Shown here in pieces: positions 1 to 12,395 of a stretch of DNA of 64,000 bases. The position numbers and the translations under genes are program-made. The notes under the pieces were generated by a model. That model did not search any database. It was not told the origin of the DNA and saw only the letters and a program-made list of their open reading frames with translations. Source of the stretch: Conus ventricosus (taxonomy: Eukaryota > Mollusca > Gastropoda > Neogastropoda > Conidae); the NCBI GenBank assembly GCA_018398815.1, contig CM031601.1:26521131-26585130 (forward strand). The letters are read 5' to 3'. Position 1 is the first letter of the stretch, and every line of letters begins with the position of its first letter.

Positions 1-1424
1 TGTCTTCCCCTGTATTTGTGAACGTAGGGATATAGTTGTCTGGAAAACGTTCCGGTGCTAGTGGTTATGGCGACGCGTGCGTCAAAGATGAAGGGGTTTC
101 AAAATGTAAGTCCCTACTATTAGTACCAGCACTTCGAATACAGTGACTTCTACTTATTACGGTGTTAGTAGCGATAGGGTCAGCGCGTTACTTTCACTAC
201 TCTTCGCTAGGGGATCTTCCTGTGAGACCCCGACTGGACTTCCGCTCGGAAGCGTCAGGTATAGTGAAGCAACTGTGGCGTCTGTTGAGTCGCAGTATCC
301 GGGAACCCTCTCTTCTCCATGCTTCCCCTCGTAAGGAGCATTGCCCCGGGGGGACTTTCCTCATGGGAATAAAGGTCGAGAGAACCAAGGGACGGGCCGA
401 ATAGGGGTCATCCTCCCGCTGTCGGGAGTGGTGTCCTGCTCAGGATATCGCCTCGGTCCTGATGTTTTTGGAGCGACAGGACGAGGAGGATGAGGCCTCC
501 TCCGTCGGGGAAGGGAAGAGGGCCGTCAGGCAGGAAGCCTCCGTCGGGAAGAGGGAAACTCGGCCGTAAGGAAGAGGAGGTCAGGACAGGAAAGCCCTTC
601 GTCGGGAAGAGTTTGACCTGCGTAGGGATAGAGAGTTTGAGATTGGATGGAGGCTCTGCGCAGAGAGGAGGCTGCTAGTCAGGACAGCTATGCGCAGGGT
701 AATAAGAGGCTGCCAGACAGGAGGCCCTCCGTCAGGAAGGGAGTTAGATCTGCGTAGGGAAGAGATGGAACAACTTCTTTCGCGGACTACCGCATCTGTA
801 AATCAGGGGGTGAATCACAGGCAAGTGATAGAGTTAAGAGGCCACAAAATTATATAGCTTCCAGAGGTTACAGACCTAGTGAGGACATTGAATGTTTTAG
901 AGCATTTTGACAAAGGTTAGCTAGTTCATACCCATATTGTCTGAGGAGCAAAAAGGCCATGCACCTTTCTGGATTATCTGGTGCCTGCAAGGGAGTGTGT
1001 GCTTACTCATAAATGAAGGCGCGTCTTATGCAGACATGCTGTTGGCTCTGCGGGTACAGCGCGTTTCCACCTTACTCCAGAGACGTTTACAGGGAGGAAA
1101 TTCAGGTCCATGGAAAAAGAATACGATGCGACCTTCGGCCGTTGGAGATAGGCCTGCGCAAAACGCTAGGGTAACTGGCGTCAGTTGGCTAAGCTGGAGC
1201 TTGAGGATCTGATTATCATCGAACAAGCTGACCAACAACGTATAGGCGAGACCAGCACTCAGGATTTCGCAGTCTGCCGATTCATAACCGCTGAGGTGTT
1301 TGCTGAAGCCGTAGAGCTTATGGCAATCGCCCAGAAACGGACAGGAGATCCACAGGATTTAGTGGCAAATGGGCGCCGACGACGGCTAGCGGGTCGAGCA
1401 AGGCAGAGGCAAGTTCATCGGGGA

Positions 1425-1500
1425 CCTCAGCACACCGACTGTGTTTTTCTTTGTGGTCGTCCCGGCCACTTAGGAAAGTTTGCCCAAAGCCGCCAGTAGT
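1425..1500 (+). pseudogene. Gag zinc-knuckle remnant
   Basis: The translation reads DCVFLCGRPGHLGKFAQS. The spacing resembles a retroviral-type CCHC knuckle (C-x2/3-C-x3/4-GH-x4-C), but the last cysteine is absent and the first spacing is off by one. This marks the C-terminal end of a Gag-like nucleic-acid-binding protein. It sits about 1 kb upstream of the integrase block, as expected for gag before pol. Confidence 0.5.
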
Positions 1501-2362
1501 CATGGGGGCTAGTCCTTTCCAGCGTCCTCGTGCCTCAGCTAACGTGGGGTCCATTCCCAGCTTATGGTGGTTCTCTAGAGTGCCCAGTAGTATTTCGTTC
1601 TGTTGTTGGTTCTTCCTTGGTCGACTCCATCAGGGATTCGGCGTAGCATCTCAACGCTCTTTGGTGGATAAGGATTTGGTTTTCACCTGAGGCTCAGCGG
1701 GGGCGCCAGTTATGATGTGTGCGGGTTGGAGGCTGGTTTTACCTCCACCGTCCTTCTGTACTCGTTCCTATTCTCCACCCCATACTTTCTGTGGCGGCGA
1801 GTATGGCGGCCACATCGCGTGGAGCGACCTCTGTATTCCCTTCTCATAGGGAATATATTCACCTGTGCAGACGGGACGCAGTCAGTCTGTGTCATCGGTT
1901 CTGCCCGTAAAAGGCGTGTGTGGGAGTTACCACGCGCGCCCAAACAGCAAGATAGCATGGAGCGGAATTGACGTCCCGTTCTACAGGATCTTGACGAGGT
2001 TGGCTTGGGCTGATCCTGCTACCATGGTTCGTCTTCATGGCCAGGGTCTTGGATGTCCAACGCCTGCGGGACAAACTGGTGGGTCGTCCCGCTCCAGTCG
2101 GCCCCGACACGCCAAGGTGAGCTTTAAGCTCCACAAGGGCGAATCAATCTTTAGGGTTTCCACTCAGGCAGTGCATAGGGTGCCTAAACAGCTAGTCGGT
2201 CCCCAATGCTTGCGGAATCTGCCCCCCCCCCCCCACCCCCCCCCCCCTCTTCTGGCAGGCCCATGATTCACCCATGGCCAGGTCATATGGGCTCAAAGCG
2301 CGACTCTCGACGAGTTTTAGAAAAAACAGGATTTCTTCTGGCGGGAATGAATTTCTCAGTTT

Positions 2363-2830
2363 TTGGCAGTACTGCCCGCAGTTTTGGATACCTGCCTACG
2401 GACAACGCCTAACGGGGCGCTTGAGGACGGTTGTTCCCCTGGGATCAGGGCCACTGGTTGGGGAGCCATTCAGCATAGTTGGGGTCGACCTGGTGGGGAC
2501 CCTTTAATCCACCCTCCGATCGCGGGTCACCGCTACATTTTGGTAGTGGTGGACTATGCGACTCGTACCCAGAGGGCTTGTCCCGCTTAGGACTATCGAT
2601 GCCCCTCCATGTTGCTGAGCTCTCTGGCAGATTTGGACGCGCCATGGCGTCGTGCCCAAGAAGTTCCTTTCGGACCAGGTAACCCAGTTTCTGGCCGAAA
2701 ACATGAAGGAAGTGAACACTCCTGCTCAATGTTCACAAGGAGACAACGTCACCCGGTCATGCGCAGGCCAATGGCCTTTGTCGAGCGCTTTAATGGGACA
2801 TGAAGCAGATGTTGCGTCCCCTGTGTGCAG
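2363..2830 (+). pseudogene. Integrase core domain remnant
   Basis: Three short blocks in shifted frames match a retroviral-type integrase core. They are YILVVVDYATRT (first Asp, about 2554), KKFLSDQVTQFLAENMKEV (second Asp, about 2673) and AFVERFNGT (Glu, about 2780). The second Asp and the Glu are about 36 codons apart, fitting D,D35E. The frame changes at least twice and stops interrupt it, so it is not functional as read. It lies upstream of the RT block rather than downstream. Confidence 0.75.
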
Positions 2831-3539
2831 AGCAGCAACCTCGTGAGTGGATCGTTTTCAGTCCTGCGTGCTGTTCGCCTACTGGGAGGTTCCACAGGGA
2901 AAAGCATGCGCTTTTCACGTTCGAACTACTGTATGGCAGGAAAACAGTACGAGGACCACAACGTTCATGTGTAGCAGATGTGGATCACGACGATATGGAA
3001 CCTGCTTGTAAAGGTGGCAGAGTCGATATGTGGTCTGATTCTGCGGCAACCGCATCGCGGACACTTGCCAGCTGGCTCAGCCAAACATTTGCAGTCGCAA
3101 AAACCAGTACAAAGGCTTTGTACGACCGGCCGCGCACGTGTTTGAACGGTGGGTTGGAGCCAGGTGATGAGGTAGGTTGCTTCTCCTTCCACAAAAAGAA
3201 GAAACAAGTGCCGCTTGCTGGCAGGGGCCCTTTAGTAGTCTGCAGTCGGATGGGTGATGGGACTATAGGATTCGCCGGCAGGCAAGGAACGCCTTGTATC
3301 ATGCCAACCTTGAAGGCATACGTGCGACGAACTCAGTGCCAGGCAGGATTCACCCCGGTCGTTGTGGAGAGAGCTGGCGATGAGCACGCCGTGTCGGGTG
3401 GCTCAGGACATCCCCACTGTTCCTCTCGTCGAGGAGAGAGTCGTGGCAGGATGTTTGCTTTGTACAAACTCTCCTCAGGCTCAGTCAGATCAACTGCGCA
3501 GTTGTGCCAGGCTGTTCCAGGACCGTGCTCACAGATCGG

Positions 3540-4360
3540 CCCTGCACAGTACCCTTGGTTGAGTGTACACTGGAATTGACCACCGAGCCCCATTTAGGGT
3601 CAACAGTACCCTCTGCCTCACTCCCAGGCGTCTGTATCCAACAGGAGGTGCAGGCCATGTTATGGTTAGGGGTCATTGAATGTGCGAGTTTCCGTATCAT
3701 CCCCCATCCTTCTGAGTTAAAGAAGAAGGATGGGCCAAAAATGAAGGTTTTGCGTCGATTTTCGTCGGTTTGATAAAGGTTCTCCGGTTTGCTTTGATGC
3801 TGAAACCCATGCGGGATGTCGACAAAATCTTCCGTCTCAGTTGTGTCGGGCTTAAGTATTTTTCCAAGTTCGCTCTCAGCAAAAAGGGTACTGGAGATAC
3901 CCATGCGCAGAGAGGATATAAACCCAATCGGCATATCACGACGCCTGAGGCGGGACAGTTCCAGTGGAAAGTGAAGCCTTTTGGCCTCAAATTGCTGGAG
4001 CAATTTTCAGGTCACGTCAGGGCGGACAATTGCTCCTCCCTCTCAATCGGGGCCCAGATCTGAACAATTTCATGGATGAACTTGCTACTCAGCTCAGTAG
4101 ATTGGAACTCGCACGTCTCGCTACTCGTCGCCTGTTTCTTCGTCTGCGCGAAGTTCAGATGTCGGCCCATCCTTCCATATGTCAGACTTGGACAGGACGT
4201 GATTTCCTGTCTGGGGCTTCATCTGCCCACGAGGTTTGATTGCTCCTGGGAAGTCACACAGGTGGCCAAAATTTGCATGGTGCCAAACCCCTTGTACCAA
4301 AAGGGAAAATTGCGGTCATTCCTGGACTTGCGGGATACTACCGCAAAGTTCATTCCATGA
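3540..4360 (+). pseudogene. Gypsy-type reverse transcriptase remnant
   Basis: Typical RT blocks appear in order across several frames. They are an entry region (VECTLELTTEPH), LKKKDGPKMK, DVDKIF followed by KYFSKFALSKKG, then GQFQWKVKPFGLK, and the catalytic region as NNFMDELA near 4058-4090, where the second Asp of the DD pair reads as Glu. Multiple frameshifts and stops make this a relic. It continues without a clear gap into the RNase H block. Confidence 0.8.
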
Positions 4361-4439
4361 CTTTGCGAAGGTTGCCCTGCCCCTCACTGACTTGACGAAG
4401 GGGAAAGAAACCAGAAACGTTTAGTTTGGATGAGCGGTT

Positions 4440-4900
4440 GCCAAACTGGCGTTTGGATCACTTGAAGATGTCCCTGACTACTCGCCCATGTCAGGTTCTC
4501 CCAGAACCCCAGTCTTCCTTTTGTCCTGCGTATGATGCTTCTGCAGTGGGATTGGGGCGTGCTTCTACAAGATCAGGGGAAGGGACTCAACCGCTTGCTT
4601 TTGCGAGCAAAAAACTCATGATGCGAGACTAGATTCCACAGAGTGAACAAGAGTGTCTAGCAGTCGTGTGGGGCATCAGGAAGTTTTACCCCTACTTGTA
4701 CGGCCGTAGAGTTTGTACTGGAGAGCGATCATTTCATCCTCTCAGTTACTGGACCGCGATCCGGCCCGTCAGTCCGTGGACTCATGGGTTGGGCAGTGGA
4801 ACTGCAGAGTACCATGCGTTTCACTTTCGCCATATTCAAGGGTTTTCCAGTATACGGATGCTGACTATCTCAGCCGAGCTCCGGTAGTCTCAGCACATTG
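4440..4900 (+). pseudogene. Retroelement RNase H remnant
   Basis: The translation shows YDASAVGLG, QPLAFASKKL, CLAVVWGIRKFYPYLYGR and, near 4860, DADYLSRA. These are hallmarks of the RNase H domain that follows RT in Gypsy elements. The frame is broken repeatedly. No second integrase follows it downstream, which supports the unusual domain order. Confidence 0.75.
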
Positions 4901-4973
4901 GAGAAATCAGCCAGAGGAACACTTCCCCTTCAAAACCAGGGTTATTTCCCCTTTTGTCTCTGTATCATGGGGT

Positions 4974-7345
4974 TGTGACAGTTTCACTTCAGTGATGTTA
5001 ACGGTAATAGTGAATCACCACTGATTCGGGATTGCCTACTTTTATGGTGGGAAGGTTTTCTTAGTGGTTTGATAATGTAGTTATTATGTATCTCCCTGTG
5101 TAATTCTATCGTGAAACGGTTGTTTTTTATTGGATTTATCGGTACTCTTGTCGATCCCACAGAGTGTTGGGTCGGTCCCATTGTTGTGATTTTGCCATGC
5201 GTCAAGGTTCAAAGGAAGCACTGTATCTCAGAGAAACAGATGCTTTTAGAAGGCGGGGGTTTGTCACGAGAGTTTGTCACGAGGCCTTGACGATTGGCCA
5301 TCTAGGGTGGTGGAATTATTCATTTTTTTTATTGTCGTTGTGTTGTGTGTATCCGTCCCTTAAGGTGGCCTTGTGGTGCGTTTGTTTTTTTACACCTTAT
5401 TGTCGTTCTAGCGCAGGTTGGTTTACTTTCTTCTCTCTATCTAATTCCTCTGTCCGTGCAATCATCCTGCAGGTTCACGGCGAGGGGCTGGTACCTTTGC
5501 TTGCACTGGCTGTTCGTTCGGCCCTCTCGCCTGTCTTTTTACCTGCCGGCAACGTGCTTCATTCGCTCTTAGGCTTGAGGTATTCTCACTGTGACGTTAG
5601 CATTGCTGTGGCTGCCATCGTTTAGGCAGGGTTTCTCTTCACTCGAGCGGTAGATGTCCCTGGGAGCGGCCTGCTCCGGTTCTGGTTCTTCACCCACTTC
5701 GTCGATAGGTACGGTCGGGTCTTCATTCCTACAGTCGGCCTGAGGGGAGGGCATTCACGTCTCTCTTTTCCGGCATCTGCTCTGCTGTCCCTCTCGAGCC
5801 TGGACAGAGGGTAGAGAGTCGCTTGACCGCCACTGGGGTCAACCACGGGTTGATGGTAAGCCTCAGTTTCGTGAGTTGGTTTTGTTGTTGTTTTTTTTTT
5901 TTGTTAGCCGGCTAATTCTTCTCTGTTTGCGCAATTTCTTTGGTTTTCAAAATTATAAATGAAATATTGTTCGAGACCACTTTTTTCTGGTTTATTTCGA
6001 TCTTTAAACCTGGCCAGTCAAAATTTATCCAAAATTCTTTATTCTTTTTTATGCATCTGGTGATGCGGTAGTCGGTAGGGGAGGGGGAGAGAACTGGTGG
6101 ATTCAGAGTTGGAAATTGCTTGGTCTCGCTCGTCCCCCCTGTCTCAATCACGGTCTCTTTTTCTTCGGCCACGGTCTGTTTGTGTGTGCAAGGGGAGCGA
6201 GTTTTATGTTTGCGAGCGTGCGTATGCATGATTAGTCGTTTGGATGCGTGGTTGGAGAATTGTGTCATTTTGAAATGTTGCATATAAATGTGGGGATAAT
6301 TGTGCCATTGAATTATTTGCAAATGTGGTGGCAGTTATAAAGCAATGGTTGCTGTATTAGTTCAGTTCCTAAGAAAGGAAAATGTTGAACGTGAGTGAGG
6401 GAAGGATGAAGACATAATTTGTTATTCATGTGTTTAGCCTGTGAATGTAACCTCTTCCCTGCTTCATGTGAGGAGACCTTTAGCGAACATTCCTCAGTTG
6501 GTTGTTTACTGTGTTATGCTCAGGTCTGTGTTGAGCTGTTGCTGTGAATGTACTCAGAAACCTCCCCTCGCCCATCATGCGAGGGGCTGTTAGGATTTGA
6601 CAGCATATGCTAGACTGTACTGACTGCGGGGTTCCAGTACCCTTCCTTCTTTTCCTTCCAGTTCCTTCCGGTTCCTCTCTTCCCGGGGACTCACCCGAAG
6701 CTTGCGCTGTTGGGGCCGCGCAGTGGTTGAGGAGCACAAGGGCTTTGCTGGAGGATCCCGACCCCTGTCCGGGACCTTCAGCGACAACGCCTCGCCCCAC
6801 GGGACGCGTTCTCCGCGGTCTCGGACCTCCTACAGCCCGTGTCACCAGTGTGGTTCGCTATGTGTCGTGCAATTCGGGTGTGTGTGTGTGTCAATGGTGT
6901 CGGCATTGAAAGACACTTTGTTCAAGAACCGACCCGGTTTGGGGCACTTGATGCGACTCGGTGCTCACAGTGGACTTTGGAGAGGCAGGGTGGGGGGGGA
7001 ACCACATGAAGCACGGAAGGGAATGTGTGCTGGAAATCCTTATTTATGATTACGGTTATATTGTGTGCGTTTGAAATGCTTGTTTGTGACTATGGGTATG
7101 TCGTGTGTGTTGAAATGCTTGATTGCGTGTATGTCGTGTGTGTTGAAATGCGGGATTGTGATTGTGCATGTTGTGTGTGTTGGAATGCTTATTTGTGACT
7201 ATGTGCGTGTTGGTGTGAAAAAATGGGGTGTTGTATCGTATCTTTCTTGTGTGGTCTCTTGCGGGGCGTGTGAGGTTCAGTCACTCCCTTCACTCCCATC
7301 TAAACCGATCCTGTCAGGGCAGACCTCCAGGGGTCGGTCGTGACA
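4974..7345 (+). other. Region after RNase H; possible 3' LTR
   Basis: No gene is recognised here. The stretch begins with TGTGACAG after a weak purine-rich run and could end at ...GTCGTGACA near 7345, giving TG...CA ends, so it might be a long 3' LTR. The 5' LTR needed for comparison is not in the window, so this is speculative. A reading frame at 6607-6909 has no recognisable domain. Confidence 0.25.
7028..7215 (+). repeat. Imperfect tandem repeat, 33-42 bp units
   Basis: About five copies of a GT-rich unit containing TTGAAATGCTT followed by TGTGACTATG and TCGTGTGTG. Unit starts are near 7030, 7072, 7110, 7143 and 7180. The repeat sits at the end of the possible LTR region. Confidence 0.7.
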
Positions 7346-7479
7346 CACTCCTTTTCTTATCAGTTTATCATATTTAATTACTACATTATCAATTTTTTAA
7401 TTTTCGTTGTAGAAAATCGGTTCAGAAAGCAATTCATTCTAAGTTTTGGGTTTTACATTAAAATGGAATAGCTTCATTT

Positions 7480-9740
7480 GTATGCTTTTAGTGCATGCAT
7501 CCAAAAAGTGCTCATGTTTTATGCTTAAATCGAAAGCTGTTCCATAGTATTCTAGAAACGAAAGAATCGGGCATATTTCTGTTGCCATACATTTCTATTT
7601 ATGGGTTTGTGGTTTTCAGTTTTTTAATCCATGACAGTTCAAAGCACAGATATATTTCTTTATGTCAGGTATATTTAGTCCACCCTGCTTCGTTGTTTTG
7701 ATGGAAGTCTTCCGACTATTTTTAAATTGTTTTCCATTCCAGACAAACTTAAAGCACAGTTTCTGGAGATTTCCATAAAGTAGTCTGGATGATTGGAAGT
7801 AATATCATAAATGCATTAATTTGGACAAAACAAGCGATTTCAAAACAGCTACTTTACCTATTGGGGTAATGGTTCTTTGCAACCAAACTTTTAGCAGTAT
7901 TTAGCTTCAGAACATTTTTCGTTATAGTTAATACTTTTACAACCCTTTAGATCTTGAGTGAACCATGTACCTAAATATCTTGAATCTAGGAGGATTCCAT
8001 ATCATTTTAATTGAGGCGAGGAAGTTGCATGTATTTTTTTTTTTTTTTTTTTGCTTCCTAATCATATGCTTGTGTTTTACTTTCTGTTCATAATTATGCA
8101 GTCCTGACACTGCCAAAGCGGTCAATTTAAGTAGAAGTATAGTTTTTTCAAATGAAGTTTTATCTCCTACATTAGATAACTGAGTATCATCGATAAACTG
8201 AGAAATTTTGTGTTCAGTGTCACCGATATGAATTCCTTTTAATTAATTCCTCTTCCTTATTCATTATTGCTAAAATTTACGCACACAGAATAAACAAATA
8301 TGGAGAAAGTGGGTCTCCTTGTCTGCATCCTCTTTCTACCTGAAACCACTTGTAAGTATTTCCATTAACAATAACTGTTGACTTTATATTTTTGTAAAAC
8401 GTTTCGATCCATCGACAAATACTTTCTCCAAAGTCATATCCTCTTAAGATCTTAAACATAAACCTCCAACTTAAAGAATCGAAAGCTTTTTCAAAATCAA
8501 TGCTTAGCAGTAAACCTGGAATATTCTTTGCATCTAAATAAGTAAATAAATCGTATATCAATCTCAAGTTGTCGCCTATGTATCTGTTGGCCATAAAACC
8601 AGACTGATTTTCATTTTTCAACTGTGGTAAAACCTTTCTTATTCTGTTTGAAATGCATGAAGAACCTATCTTATAGACACCATTCACGAGAGATAGGGCA
8701 ACAATTCTGAATATAATCTTTCGGTTTATCACTTTTGGGAATACAAGTGATTAATCCTTCTTTTTGAGTTGTGGATAGTTCTCCGTCCTTGCATGCTTCA
8801 TTTAAAGCTCTCACTACTAAAGGCCCCATCTGCTTCCAAAAACCCCTGAAAAATTCTGCACTAAATCCATCTGTCCGTGGACTTTTACCGTTCTTCATGT
8901 TTTCTTAATGCAAAACCTGCGTCCTCTAAAGTAATTTTGCCTTGTAATAATTGCTCTTCTTCTTTCAATAGTTTAGGAACATTTCTGATAAGGTCCGAGA
9001 TTTCACATTCTTCAACGTCATTTTCCTTGTATAAGTTTTCATAAAAGCAGTTAACTTCTTTCATGATATCTTTCTGGTTTTCAGTGGAATGTCCATCTTT
9101 AGTTACTAATCTTGTCATTTGTTTGCTACTGTAATTTCTTTTCTCAAGATTACAAACATATTTCGAAACCTTCTCCCTCTTTGCAATCCATCTGGCTTTT
9201 GATCTCAACAATACTCCTTCCATTCTCCTCTCTCGTATGGCTTCAAGTTCTTTATTTATTTCTTTAAGCATGATAATTTCATTTTCAGTTTTATTTTCTG
9301 TATTTTCTATTGTTTCAATATATATATAAGTTTATTTTCACGGTCTCTTATTTTCTTATTTTTCATAGTAGCATAGGCAACTGTTTTCGCACGTATTTTC
9401 GTCAGCATAAAATCAAGGAAAAGTTTATCAGAGATTTGTAACAATATTTCAGATTTAGGGACGTCCTTTATTGTTGTTCTGTCGTAGTGAGCATTTGCAT
9501 ATTCACTAATAACGTCAAAAATTTATGAATTTATTTCTTCTGCGTACCATTTATCCCTAAGTAAAGAGGAGTTTAATTTCCAAAAACGATGAATTTTTCG
9601 GTTTTGCCGAATTTCAGGGTTAATATTACCATGGAGTGGTTAGAACGGTATCCTGGAAGAATATCAGTATTTTCAAAGTACCAGAACAAAGTGTCTGATA
9701 GTAGAAAATAATCGAGCCTACTTTGCTTTAAAGGAGTTAA
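7480..9740 (-). mobile_element. 5'-truncated L1-like LINE
   Basis: Reading the minus strand from 9740 downwards gives the end of an apurinic endonuclease domain (GYRSNHSMVILTLKFGK, near 9600-9660, with the terminal catalytic His), a linker region, then reverse transcriptase blocks to 8277. Below 8277 the frame is too decayed to follow, down to about 7480. The element lacks most of its endonuclease and any ORF1, as is usual for a 5'-truncated LINE. The RT style resembles the L1/Tx1 group. No clear poly-A tail or target duplication was found. Confidence 0.75.
8277..9271 (-). pseudogene. LINE reverse transcriptase and linker, three broken frames
   Basis: Three minus-strand frames (9271-8885, 8898-8671, 8732-8277) join end to end with small frameshifts. 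The first is the linker between endonuclease and RT. The second has NGKSPRTDGFSAEFFRGFW, an RT entry block. The third has NENQSGFMANRYIGDN, LSIDFEKAFDSL and VERGCRQGDPLSPYLF, the core RT fingers and palm. The catalytic YADD box that should follow lies beyond the stop near 8277 and was not found. Confidence 0.8.
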
Positions 9741-9851
9741 TTTTCTCCAACGAGATTCGCGTTATTAAGAGAGAAAAAAAGGTCACTACTGTATATATAC
9801 AAATACTGACACACATGTATGTACACGGAATGTAATTTCCAATAAAGGGAA

Positions 9852-10083
9852 GGTGTGGACAGGAAGGGGAACAGTACAGGTTGGGGAGAAGAGGGGGGGT
9901 GGGGGTGGGGGGGTGGGGGGTGGAGCAGCTTGGGCTAGCCAAAACTGTACCACAACGGACTGTAAGCTATATGGGCTGTTCCGTCCCTTTTTCCTCCCCC
10001 CCCCCCTTCCCCTCGGACGGACAGCACGTGCTAGTCAATGCTGTCGGGGGGGAGGAGGAGGGGGGGGGGGGGGGGCAGCATGA
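9852..10083 (+). repeat. G-rich and C-rich low-complexity tract
   Basis: Runs of G at 9890-9930 and 10045-10075, and of C near 9998-10010, surround a short unique segment. It lies between two LINEs on opposite strands. No gene was seen. Such runs can form quadruplexes and are also prone to sequencing error. Confidence 0.7.
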
Positions 10084-10275
10084 GCAGGGTACAGTTTCGG
10101 CTGGGTCTCCAATTTCTCTGGGGTTACAAGTGGCAACAGTTTTGTCTGTCACTTAATTATGACACAACACTGACTCAGTTCTGGCACTCTTATAGTCGCA
10201 TGGAGGGGAAAAAACAAAACAAACGCAACCCCAGATATTTTAGACGATGATGGGATCACAATACTCGAGACAAAT

Positions 10276-11756
10276 TTGGAGAAAGGGTCTGCTCTACTGA
10301 AACGTTTCGTAGAACAGAGTGATCAAAGAAATTTGGAGGGAAAGAAGAAAGATTTGACCAAGTTAAACGAACACCTAGCTCAGACTGGCATTGATGATGA
10401 AATCACAGCATCTCAAATGGACGACGCAATAGCTAGATGCACTAAGGATAGTGCTCCACGTCCAGACAAAGTACAGTATGCTGATATCAAACAGCTCTCA
10501 AAAGAGGAGAGAGCCCTACTCTTCAGTCTCTACCAGGAGAGTTTTGATAAAGGCTATGTCCCACAAGACTGGACATACAGCTACCTGAAAGCTTTACCAA
10601 AAACCAGGAAAAGATCATCATCGGCTGAATGGCTACCACATACTAACTACGCAAAATATAGCAGGAAAGCTCATGGAACGAATCATAGCAAGGAAACTCG
10701 CAAGAGATCTTGAAAGTCGACAAATCCTCCCATCAAATCAAGGAGGCTACAGAACAGGTAAAAGTGCATAGGAAAATGAGGCCGCTTTTGCCTATGAAGT
10801 ATACGAAAGATTCCAAAGAAAGGAAGAAACACTAGCTGTTGCAATAGACCTGGAAGATGCATACAACAAAGTCCAGTTCTTGCTTCCCATGGAACTACTA
10901 CTTGACTATGGAGTCAGCAAGACACTTACACGATGGATAGCAGCAGCACTTCGGGAGCGAACTCTCATCCTACGATTTGGAGATTGGACATCCGAGCCTC
11001 ATAAACTTTCTATGGGATTACCTCAAGGTTCTCCTCTTTCCCCTGTTTTGTACAATGTTTACATTAAAGGCTTGCAGACCTCAACAGAAACGGAATTGCT
11101 CGAGTGTTGACATTAGCAGATGACGCCCTGATGTACAAAACATCAAAGAATGCTCAAGAAAGAACGAAAGCAGTTCAGCAACAGTTGAACAAAATTGCTC
11201 AGTGGTGTCAAGAAACTGGATTGTCCATCAGCCCTACAAAAGCCCAGACATTAGTCTGCACTCTCAACAACAAGACATCAGGAGAAGTACCCTCACCAGT
11301 CTCCTTCAATGGAATACCAATTGAATCAACTAACAACCTACGTTATTTGGGTATAGGCTTTGACAGAATGCTAACCTTTAGAAAGCATGTTGAGAATATT
11401 GTTCTTAAATGCAAAAAAGTCTATCTGCCATGAAAGCAATGGCAGCTAAAGGCATTGAACAACGCCATCTCTACCGACTGTATCACGCGCTTGTACTCAG
11501 TGTGATAGACTATGGATTAGGGCTTACAACACTATCCAACAACAACCTTCTCAAATTAGAAAGAATTCAAAATGAAACAATGAGATTGATCCTGGAACCA
11601 CGAAGGACACACCAGTTGAAACTATGCGATACCTGCTCGACCTTCCTTCAATGCAGACAAAACAAAGCTAGAACAGGTGAAGGCATATTTCAAGCTCTTG
11701 AAAATCCCCAAAACCCACTTCCTGCGGTGGTCAAGGAAACAAAGGCCATCGGCTAG
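10276..11756 (+). pseudogene. Reverse transcriptase of the I-like LINE, frameshifted
   Basis: Blocks in order are CTKDSAPRPDKVQYADIKQL (entry), YVPQDWTYSYLKALPKT, LSMGLPQGSPLSPVLYNVYI (palm), LTLADDALMY (catalytic box, near 11105-11135), GLSISPTKAQTLV and NNLRYLGIGFDRML (thumb). The catalytic box has Leu-Ala-Asp-Asp where most LINEs have Tyr or Phe first. Stops and shifts at four places make it non-functional as read. Confidence 0.8.
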
Positions 11757-11984
11757 GACGTAGAAAATCATGGATGGGACAGGCAGAAGACAGTATACAT
11801 GCTTGTGTGCCAGTTAGCAGAACTCAAAGAAACGAAGGAATGGGAAAAGTTCCAGACCACTTGAAACACCTCTACCAAATTGTCCATCGCTCCAAAACTT
11901 GGAAGACATTGTCGAGAATGGCCAGAAGGCAAAACCAACGCAGAAATTCAGATGCAGGCAGAAGACCTTTGCACAAAAGATGAT

Positions 11985-12395
11985 TTGCAATATACACTGA
12001 CTGTTCTGTTGCCAAAGGTAAAGTCAGGTGAGATACACAGTCACATTATTTAAGTAAAATGGCCGAATTATCCAGGAGACAATGGTGCACACAGTTTAAT
12101 CAACTTCAACTCTAACGATGGAAGTAGAGCAATGACACAAGCACTCCACTGGCTTTCATCCACAAGCCAGTTTCAAACTCAACAAGCCATGATACTAACT
12201 GACTCCATGAACCTAATTCAAAAAGTAAAAAGTGAAATGGGAAGCCCTGCTTGGAATGAACTAATGCGCAGCCTTCCATTGGAGAGACTCATATGGATGT
12301 ACTGCCCTGGCATGCTGGAGTTAAGGAACGAGATGAGCAGACACGCTGGCTGGCAAGGCAACGATAAGAACTGTATTGCAGCTTGGCCGATCTGA
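11985..12395 (+). pseudogene. RNase H domain of the I-like LINE
   Basis: IYTDCSVAKGKV near 11990 matches the first RNase H block, with Cys where Gly is usual. AMILTDSMNLIQKVK carries the Asp-Ser motif. CPGMLELRNEMSRHAG matches the final W-x-P-G-H-x-G-x-x-x-N-E block, with His replaced by Met. The frame is interrupted between the first and second blocks. Confidence 0.65.

Larger units (their letters stand above)
1..4970 (+). mobile_element. Degenerate Ty3/Gypsy-like LTR retrotransposon, internal region
   Basis: A decayed retroelement read on the + strand with many frameshifts and stops. Recognisable blocks, in order, are a gag-type zinc knuckle (about 1438-1495), an integrase core (about 2430-2830), reverse transcriptase (about 3540-4360) and RNase H (about 4440-4900). 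The RT and RNase H resemble the Ty3/Gypsy group, but integrase lies upstream of RT, the order usual for Ty1/Copia and known from Gmr1-like Gypsy elements. No protease could be seen at 1550-2300, which includes a poly-C tract at about 2221-2248. The 5' LTR, if present, lies outside the window or is unrecognisable. Bases 1-1400 probably hold gag remnants, but no motif confirms it. Confidence 0.75.

Noticed and set aside
5164..5625. A 153-codon plus-strand frame
   Set aside because: No recognisable domain. It lies downstream of the retroelement RNase H in probable non-coding terminal sequence.
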